Source: Acidobacteriota bacterium
GTDB taxonomy: Bacteria; Acidobacteriota; Thermoanaerobaculia; Gp7-AA8
Direction of reading: 5' to 3'
Assembly (NCBI GenBank): GCA_003223645.1
Contig: QHVT01000004.1
Coordinates: 309,334-373,333, forward strand
Length of the DNA stretch: 64,000 nucleotides
Shown here: piece after piece, positions 55,193 through 61,800 of the stretch
How positions within the stretch are numbered: position 1 is the stretch's first letter
How the letters are laid out: the number at the start of each line of letters is the position of its first letter
The notes under the pieces: generated by a model
Database searches by the model: none
The model's input: only the letters and a program-made list of their open reading frames with translations
What the model was told of the DNA's origin: nothing
Program-made: the position numbers and the translations under genes

Positions 55193-55262
55193 TGGAGCGG
55201 CGGGCTCTCAGCCCGCCGAGGATCTCGCGAGAAGCCGGCGGGCTAAGAGCCCGCCGCTCCAC
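55191..55262. repeat. Palindromic element, family A (copy A6)
   Basis: Ends agtggagcgg and ccgctccact, inner hairpins gcgggctctcagcccgc and gcgggctaagagcccgc. It begins on the stop codon of the GspK-like gene. The inner part is nearly the same as A5. Confidence 0.85.
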
Positions 55263-55266
55263 TGCT

Positions 55267-55548
55267 CTACCGCATCGCTCGCCGTCGCATCAGACCCGCG
55301 CCGATGGCCAGGGCGGCGAGACCGCCGAGGACTGCGCCGGGGTTGTTGCGGGCCGCGGTGCGCGCCTTATCGAGGCCGCCGCGGAAATCGACATTGTTCA
55401 CGCTGCTGCCCCACGCACCGATCTTGCTCTGATCGATGCCGAGCTTACTCAGGATGCCGCCGAGTCCGCGAGAGTCGCCGCTCTGCGGCGTCGCGTCCGG
55501 CGGGTTGTACGGGTGGAACTGACTGGATGGATTCAAGTTATCGACCAT
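55267..55548 (-). CDS. Small hypothetical protein with C-terminal membrane helix
   Basis: A 93-residue protein with a Pro/Ser-rich start (MVDNLNPSSQFHPYNPP), a Gly-rich middle and a C-terminal hydrophobic helix (GAVLGGLAALAIGAGLMRRR). A good ribosome site (AAAGGAG) precedes ATG 55548. No family recognised. It is divergently oriented to the next small gene, with 44 bp between starts, so they may share a control region. Confidence 0.65.
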   Translation of the reverse strand: MVDNLNPSSQFHPYNPPDATPQSGDSRGLGGILSKLGIDQSKIGAWGSSVNNVDFRGGLDKARTAARNNPGAVLGGLAALAIGAGLMRRRAMR

Positions 55549-55592
55549 CAGTTTCTCCTTTCACGATGTCCAATAACTGCTAGGGAGGTGCC

Positions 55593-55787
55593 ATGATGGG
55601 CAATCCACGCGAGCACGTGAAAGACAAAGGATTCTGGGACGGCGGCAGCCGCAACCACGGGAAAGACAGCGAAGCGTCCGGACGTCCAAGCGGATTTCCG
55701 GGAGAACGGAAACCGGGGCGGGCCGGCGTCAAGACCGACATCGAGTTCCCGCAGGACGAGCCGGCCGGCGAAGAAGAATCACGCTGA
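55593..55787 (+). CDS. Small hydrophilic hypothetical protein
   Basis: A 64-residue protein, rich in Gly, Lys, Glu and Pro (REHVKDKGFWDGGSRNHGKD, KTDIEFPQDEPAGEEES), predicted disordered, like stress or desiccation-related small proteins. A strong ribosome site (GGGAGGT) precedes ATG 55593. No domain recognised. It lies 50 bp before the ECF sigma gene and may belong to the same stress regulon. Confidence 0.6.
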   Translation: MMGNPREHVKDKGFWDGGSRNHGKDSEASGRPSGFPGERKPGRAGVKTDIEFPQDEPAGEEESR

Positions 55788-55837
55788 TACATCCGCCGCG
55801 CCGCGTCCAACGTAAACTGGTACGCATCGCGAGCTCG

Positions 55838-56404
55838 ATGAACACCAGCATACCGGCAGCGGCCTTTCTCCCCGCGGTTGCACGCGGCGACGTCAGCGCC
55901 TTCGAGGCGTTGTACGACCGTTACTCCTCGACCATCTACGCGCTGCTGTTGCGCATCCTCGGCAACGCGGATGACGCGCAGGAAGTGCTGCAGGAGACGT
56001 TCGTCAAAGCGTGGACGAGCGCGAAGATGTTCGACGCGGTCCGCGGCAGCGAAGCGGCGTGGCTGATCTCGATCGCGCGCAGCCGCGGCATCGACCGGCT
56101 TCGTTCGCGAAAGATTCGTTACGAACGCGAAGACGAAGCCGGACGCGAAATCTCCGTCCACTCCGCGTTCGTAGATCACACGACCGGCGTGGACAGAGCC
56201 ATTCAGACCCAGGAGAAAACAGCCGTGCGCGGCGCACTCGCGGAGCTCCCCGATCCGCAGCGCGTGGCGCTCGAGCTCTCGTACTTCGAAGGCCTTTCGC
56301 AATCCGAGATCGCCGCCAGGCTCAACGAGCCCCTTGGTACGATCAAGACGCGGATGCAGCTCGGAATGAAGAAGCTGCGCGACCGGCTGCAGGCGTTTCA
56401 CTGA
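55838..56404 (+). CDS. ECF-type RNA polymerase sigma factor
   Basis: A 188-residue group IV sigma factor. Region 2 is FEALYDRYSSTIYALLLRIL with GNADDAQEVLQETFVKAW and IARSRGIDRLRSRK; region 4 is LPDPQRVALELSYFEGLSQS followed by EIAARLNEPLGTIKTRMQLG (HTH). It directs transcription of an envelope or stress regulon. The anti-sigma gene overlaps it by TGATG, the classical co-expressed pair. Confidence 0.95.
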   Translation: MNTSIPAAAFLPAVARGDVSAFEALYDRYSSTIYALLLRILGNADDAQEVLQETFVKAWTSAKMFDAVRGSEAAWLISIARSRGIDRLRSRKIRYEREDEAGREISVHSAFVDHTTGVDRAIQTQEKTAVRGALAELPDPQRVALELSYFEGLSQSEIAARLNEPLGTIKTRMQLGMKKLRDRLQAFH

Positions 56405-57165
56405 TGGGACACGAAGAGTACGAGTCGATCGCGGCGCTGGACGCCATCGGAGTCGCGACGGCGGACGATGCGGCGGCGCTTCGTGCTCATCTCTCCCAAT
56501 GCATCCCCTGCCGCAAGGCGCGCGAGGAATATGGTGAAGCTGCGACGTCGATCGCTCTGTCGCTGGAACCGGTGACGCCGCCGCGCGATCTGCGCGCGCG
56601 CGTCGTGGCGGCGCACGAGCTATCGCGGCGCGGCAGTCCCTGGTGGCTCGCCGTCGCGGCGACGCTGTTCCTCGCGCTGTGGGGATGGCGCGAGCTGGGA
56701 ATCCGCGCGGCGCGCGAGAACGATGCGTCGCAGTCCGCCGAGATCGCGCAGCTTCGCGAAGAGAACTCGCTCCTCGCGCAGCGCAACGAGAAAATGTCGT
56801 CCGAGATTGTCGCGCTGTCTGCAGAAGGGACGCGCACGATCGCGCTGGCAGGGCAGGAAGTCGCGCCGTCGGCGTCGGCGAAAGTTTTTCTCGAGCCCGA
56901 GCGCCGGCGCGCGATCGTCTTCTTCCACGCCCTGCCGGCGAACCCCGGCGACAAGAGCTACCAGCTCTGGATCATCCCCGCCAACCAACCGAAGCCGGTG
57001 AGCGCCGGCGTCTTCGATGTGACGCGCGCCGGCAACGCATCGATCGTGATCGAGAACCTCCCGCTCGCGACGGAGATCAAAGGCCTCGCCGTGACACTCG
57101 AGCAAAAAGGCGGCGTCGACCAGCCGACGAACACGAAGTTCTACGTCGCCGGTAACGCGCTCTAA
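56404..57165 (+). CDS. Membrane-bound zinc anti-sigma factor (RskA-like)
   Basis: A 253-residue partner of the ECF sigma factor. N-terminal anti-sigma domain with the zinc motif HLSQCIPC (HxxxCxxC), one membrane helix (PWWLAVAATLFLALWGW, about residues 80-97), a short coiled coil (AEIAQLREENSLLAQRNEK) and an extracytoplasmic RskA-type beta domain (FFHALPANPGDKSYQLWIIP, AVTLEQKGGVDQPTN). Signals sensed outside, or proteolysis, would release the sigma factor. Its stop lies at the border of repeat B5. Confidence 0.92.
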   Translation: MGHEEYESIAALDAIGVATADDAAALRAHLSQCIPCRKAREEYGEAATSIALSLEPVTPPRDLRARVVAAHELSRRGSPWWLAVAATLFLALWGWRELGIRAARENDASQSAEIAQLREENSLLAQRNEKMSSEIVALSAEGTRTIALAGQEVAPSASAKVFLEPERRRAIVFFHALPANPGDKSYQLWIIPANQPKPVSAGVFDVTRAGNASIVIENLPLATEIKGLAVTLEQKGGVDQPTNTKFYVAGNAL

Positions 57166-57323
57166 AAAGCAGAAAGCAAAAAGCAGAAAGCAGAAATGTT
57201 CCCGTCATCCTGAGCGAGAGCGAACGATCTCAAATGCGACGCTTGTAATTTGAGACCCTTCGTCGTCTTCGCGACGCAGGGTGACGAAAGCATTTCTGCT
57301 TTTTGCTTTCTGCTTTTTGCTTT
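57165..57323. repeat. Palindromic element, B-like (copy B5) carrying nested H3
   Basis: Left arm of aaagcag/aaaaagcag/aaagcagaa units, right arm of inverted ctgctttttgctttc units ending on the fabI stop. The loop is an entire family H palindrome. Same nesting as B4/H1 but with diverged arm units. Confidence 0.83.
57203..57286. repeat. Palindromic element, family H (copy H3), nested in B5
   Basis: Ends cgtcatcctgagcg and gcagggtgacg; inner arms gatctcaaat / atttgagac, diverged from H1 and H2. Confidence 0.8.
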
Positions 57324-58095
57324 ACAACCCGACGATGTTGTAGCCGCTGTCGACGAACATGATCTCGCCGGTGATCGACGACGACATCGGCGACAGCAGG
57401 AACAGGCCGGCGTTGCCGATCTCTTCGAGCTCGACGTTGCGGCGCAACGGCGCGCGCTCGGCGTGATGGTGCAGCATCGACGTGAATCCCTTGATGCCGC
57501 GCGCGGCGAGCGTGTTCACGGGCCCCGCCGAGATCGCGTTGACGCGCACGTTGCGCGGACCGAGGTTCGCGGCGAGATAGCGAACGCACGCTTCGAGTGA
57601 TGCCTTCGCCACACCCATCAGGTTGTAGCCTTCGACCGCTTTCTCCGCGCCGTAATACGTCAGCGCGCACACCGAACCGCCGCCCGATTTCTCGAACAGC
57701 GGCAGCGCCGCGCGCGTGAGCGCGACGAGCGAATACGCGGAGATGTCGTGCGCGGTCTTGAAGCCCTCGCGCGACGTGTTGACGAAGTCGTTCTCGAGAT
57801 CCTCGCGCGGCGCAAACGCCACGGAGTGCAGCAATGCGTCGAGCCGTCCGAGCTCTTTGTCGACGGATGCAAACACGGAGTCGATCTCCGCATCGTTCGT
57901 CACGTCGCACGGAAGGACGAGCGAGTCCGGCAGCGTATTCGCGAGCGAATCCACGCCGTCTTTCAATCGCTCGCCTTGATATGTGAACGCGAGCCGCATC
58001 CCCTCGCGCGACAACGCCTGCGCGATGGCCCAGGCGATGGAACGCTTGTTGGCGACGCCGAAAATCAGTCCCGTTTTTCCGTCGAGCAAGCCCAT
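57322..58095 (-). CDS. fabI: Enoyl-[acyl-carrier-protein] reductase (NADH)
   Basis: Last step of each fatty-acid elongation cycle. It has 257 residues. SDR-like with GLIFGVANKRSIAWAIAQAL (NADH site), VLPCDVTNDAEI, LLHSVAFAPRE, the catalytic Tyr-x6-Lys in GYNLMGVAKASLE, NVRVNAISAGPVNTLAARGI (substrate loop) and SSSITGEIMFVDSGYNIVG. It is the triclosan/isoniazid-target class. ATG 58095; the longer frame through repeat C3 is rejected. Confidence 0.96.
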   Translation of the reverse strand: MGLLDGKTGLIFGVANKRSIAWAIAQALSREGMRLAFTYQGERLKDGVDSLANTLPDSLVLPCDVTNDAEIDSVFASVDKELGRLDALLHSVAFAPREDLENDFVNTSREGFKTAHDISAYSLVALTRAALPLFEKSGGGSVCALTYYGAEKAVEGYNLMGVAKASLEACVRYLAANLGPRNVRVNAISAGPVNTLAARGIKGFTSMLHHHAERAPLRRNVELEEIGNAGLFLLSPMSSSITGEIMFVDSGYNIVGL

Positions 58096-58110
58096 GCGCG
58101 GGATGATATC

Positions 58111-58190
58111 GCGGCTGCGCCGGTGGGCGGATGGCGGATGGCTCGACCTTCGAACTTCAGCCTTTTGCCATCCGCGATCGGCGCAGCCGC
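58111..58190. repeat. Palindromic element, family C (copy C3)
   Basis: Outer 11-bp arms gcggctgcgcc / ggcgcagccgc enclose gatggcg 7-mers (58128-58142) and the inverted gccatccgc. It lies between the Mpo1-like gene and fabI, reading the same as C1's flank (gcgcagccgc at 11955). Confidence 0.8.
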
Positions 58191-58223
58191 CCACTGCCAT
58201 CAGCGAAGCCGCCGACAGCGCAG

Positions 58224-58538
58224 CTACACGTGCCGTCGCACTTCCTCGTCCATCCGTCCCGTGATCATCTTGAAGACCATCACGTAGTCGGCGGCGAGGG
58301 AGTAGAACGGGTGGCCGAACGTGGCGGGCTTGTTGTGCTCGACGAAGAAGTGGCCGTACCAGGCGAAACCGTATCCGACGACGGGCGCAGCGAGGAAGAA
58401 CCACGCGCTGACAGTGACGCCGAGGACGATGCAGACGAGGACGAGCGTCGAGCCGATGAAGTGCAGGATGCGCGTGCGCGGAAGCGAATGCGCGCGCACG
58501 TAATACGGCCAGAAATCGGTGAAGGAACGGATGTCCAT
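58224..58538 (-). CDS. Mpo1/DUF962-like membrane protein
   Basis: A 104-residue protein with two to three hydrophobic spans. It matches the DUF962 family (yeast Mpo1, a 2-hydroxy fatty acid dioxygenase): FTDFWPYYVRAHSLPRTRIL with conserved His, HFIGSTLVLVCI, VVGYGFAWYGHFFVEHNKPA and FGHPFYSLAADYVMVFKMIT. The His residues (YVRAH, LHFIG, YGHFFVEH, GHPF) fit an iron-binding site. Function in bacteria is unproven. Divergent from the coiled-coil gene. Confidence 0.88.
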   Translation of the reverse strand: MDIRSFTDFWPYYVRAHSLPRTRILHFIGSTLVLVCIVLGVTVSAWFFLAAPVVGYGFAWYGHFFVEHNKPATFGHPFYSLAADYVMVFKMITGRMDEEVRRHV

Positions 58539-58577
58539 CGGGTCAGGCTCGATTTTCGCACGAATTCACACTTCACC

Positions 58578-58820
58578 ATGACGCAGGATTTCCAGGAGCT
58601 TCTGAAAGAGATCTTCGGCGAGCCGATCAGCCGCCTCACGCAATTCCAATCCGACAAGCTCGCGAAGCTGACCTCGCGCGTGCAGGACCTCGCACGCGAA
58701 GCGGTGAAAGACGAGCTCGCGAAACTGCACCAGGAGATCGGCGAGCTCCGCTCGCGCGTCGCGCGACTGGAACAGGAGCGTGCGGAGAAGGCGGCCGAGT
58801 CGCTAGAAGCGTCGTTTTAG
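58578..58820 (+). CDS. Small coiled-coil protein
   Basis: An 80-residue mostly helical protein (MTQDFQELLKEIFGEPISRL, DELAKLHQEIGELRSRVARL) with heptad spacing in the C-terminal half, so a coiled coil is likely. No family recognised. The stop overlaps by 3 bp the end of the convergent giant Omp85 gene. Confidence 0.6.
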   Translation: MTQDFQELLKEIFGEPISRLTQFQSDKLAKLTSRVQDLAREAVKDELAKLHQEIGELRSRVARLEQERAEKAAESLEASF

Positions 58821-61800
58821 AACGCGTACCCCAGCGTAATGAAGTACACGAACGCGCGGTCGTAACTTCGGCGGCGGAACGGGAAGCCGACGTCGACGCG
58901 CAGCGGGCCGACCGGCGAGAGGTAGCGGATGCCGAGGCCGCCGCCGTAGCGGAGGTCGTCGAAGCGGATGTTCTTCGTCGACGCGTAGACGTTGCCGGCG
59001 TCGATGAAGAGCGCGCCGCCGACGGAGTCGAAGATCGGGAAGCGGTATTCGGCGTTGAAGAGCAGGAGGCCGCTGCCGCCTAACGGAAGAATGGTGGAAC
59101 TGCCGGGACGGCGCAGCAATGTCTGCTGGCAGTCGGATCCTTCCGATACGTCCGTGCACAAATTGCCGAGCAAGTCGGGCGCGAAGGCGCGATGCGTGTT
59201 CTCGCCGCCGGCAGTGAAGCGCTCGGACAGAGGCACGTCTTTGTCTTCGGTGTCGCCGAGAGGTTGGATGAAACCGACACGTCCCGACAGCGCGATGACG
59301 GTCCGCGCGCTGAGCGGGATGTAATAGGCACCCTGCACATACTCCTTCATGAAGTTCGCTTTCGCGGAGATGAACGGGAAGGCGTATTCGACCGACGCGC
59401 TGGTGAAGAAGCCGTGATGCGGATCGATGATGTCGTCGCGCGTGTCCCAGAAGAACGTCGGCGCGATACTGGAGATCTGAATGTCGCCGAGCGAGCGATC
59501 GAGTCCTTCGACCGGCTCTCCGGTCTTGACCAGCGAGCAGATGTCGCCTTCCTGTTCGATGATGCAGTCGGAGATTTTGTATTCGTAACCGATCGACCAG
59601 CGCGTGCGTGAGAACGCGACTTTCGTCGCTTCGATCTTCGCGCCGCGCTGCTGGATGTGCGTCGCCGAGCGCGTCTTATCGTCGGCCTGATAGACCTGCA
59701 CTTGCAGCGGCACGTCCCAGCGGCTGATGAACGGCTCGCGATAGGTGAGGAACGCTTCCTGTTCGTCGCGCGAGAAGACGGTCTCGAGTCCGAGGTAGCG
59801 GCCGGTGCCGAAGAGATTGCGATGCGCGGCGGCGAGCGCGAGGCGCTCATGCAACCGTCCGCCTTGGCCCGGCTGCGCGCGCACGAATCGCAAACCGACC
59901 GATCCGCTGAGCGTGAGGTTCTTTCCTTCTTCGACGGAGATGACGACGTCGCGATCGGAGACGCTCGTCCCGGCCTGCTCGGGCTGGACTTCGACGCGCT
60001 GGAAAATGCCGAGGCGGTAGAGCTCGCGCTGCGCTTCGAGCACCGACGTGTAGCTGAACGGATCGCCGGAGTCGAGGTTCGACTTGCGCAACACGACTTC
60101 GTCTTTCGTGTACGTGTTGCCGCGCACGATCACCTGATCGACGTGCACCTGCGGTCCCTCGGTGATCACGTACGTCACTTTGGCGTCGGTCTTGTCGTCG
60201 CTCAGCTCGATCCGCGGCGCGACCTGCACTTCGGTGTAGCCGCGATCGGCGTAGTACGACTGCAGGTTCACGACGTCCTGGTGATACATCTGCGGATTGA
60301 GCGGCTTGCCGGCCTCGATCTGGATGTCCGGCAGTTTGGCCTTTCCGAACTTTTCATTTCCCTCGATCGCGACCTGCGTCACGACCGTCTGCGGCCCTTC
60401 GGTGATCGGGAAGTTCACCGTCATCGTCCCGGCCGCATCGTTCGTCGCGACCTGCGGCGTGTCCACCACCGCCTCGGAGAATCCGTTCAGGCGGTAATAC
60501 GACTCGATCGCATCGCGGTCGCCGCTCAACTGCTGCGACGTGACGCCGTGTCCGCGGCGGAAGATCGATCCGATGATGCGCGAGAAGAAGCCGACCTTGG
60601 TCGTGGTCTGCACGAGCGGCTGGAGCTCTTTCGCGGGCAGCTGCCGGTTGCCGCTGAACGTGACCGCGGCAAGCTCGTACTGTTTGCCGGGACTCACTTT
60701 GAACGTCGTCACCCACGTGCCGTCTACGACTTCGCTCTCGGTGTCGACCGCGGCGTTGTAGAAACCCTTCTGCTGATACGCGTGCACGATGTCGTCGGCC
60801 GCTTTGTCGACCGCGTCTTCGCTGTACTCCGCGTTGCGGCGGCGGAATGGAAGCAGCCGGCGCACGGCGCTGCGCGGCACGCCGGCGACTTCGACGCGCA
60901 CTTTCGGCCCGGCGACGGCGCGATAGCGCAGCGTCACGGTGTGCGAGGCGGCGTCGTACTTGTAGTCGAGGAAGTCGACGTCCGCGCGGCGGTGCTCGCG
61001 GCGCACCATGAACGTCTTCATGCGATCGGCGTCGAGACGCGCATCGCGCAGACGGAAGACCGCGCCGCTGCTGCGCTTCATCTCCGCGATGAGCGTCTTC
61101 ACATCGAACGGACGCACGTCGCCTTCGAGCACGACGTTGGCGACGCGCGCGAGCGGACCAGGCGTGACATGGAACGTGACGTCGGCGGTGCTGCGCGCGC
61201 GGTTGAACGACGTCTCCGGATCGACGGTCGCCTCGAGATAGCCGTTGCGATTGAGCATCGACTGGATCGCGCGCGCGCTGTCGTCGACGGCATCGAGCGA
61301 GAGCACCTCGCCGGTGCGAATCGTGACCTCGCGCTGCGCCGACGTGCGGTCGCTTCCTCGGATGCCGGGGATGAAGATCTCGTTGGTGCGATAGTTGAGG
61401 AATAGCGAGAAGGTGAGGACGATGCCGTTGTCGGCGGGCGCGGCGTCGACGCGCACGTCGCGGAAGTTGCCGCTCGCGTAGAGGTTCTTGATCGACGACT
61501 GCAGCTCGCGAATCGTCACCGGCATTCCCGGCTTGAGCGTAACGAAGTCGTCGACGCGCGAGGTGTCGAACCGCGCGTCGGCGTGGAAGTCGATGCGCGT
61601 GATCGGACGCGTGTCGGCGGCGCGCACGTTGACCGCGGTCGTCGACGGCGCGCGCGTTTGCGCGACCGGTTGAGAGTCGGCGGTCTTGATCGTCGCCGCC
61701 GTCGCGAAGTTCTCTTCTTCCTCCGCTTCGCGCGAGCCGAGGCGCCAGTGCGCGTCGTAGCGGCGGCGGAAGCGCGCGTCGAGACGGTACTCGTCGGTCT

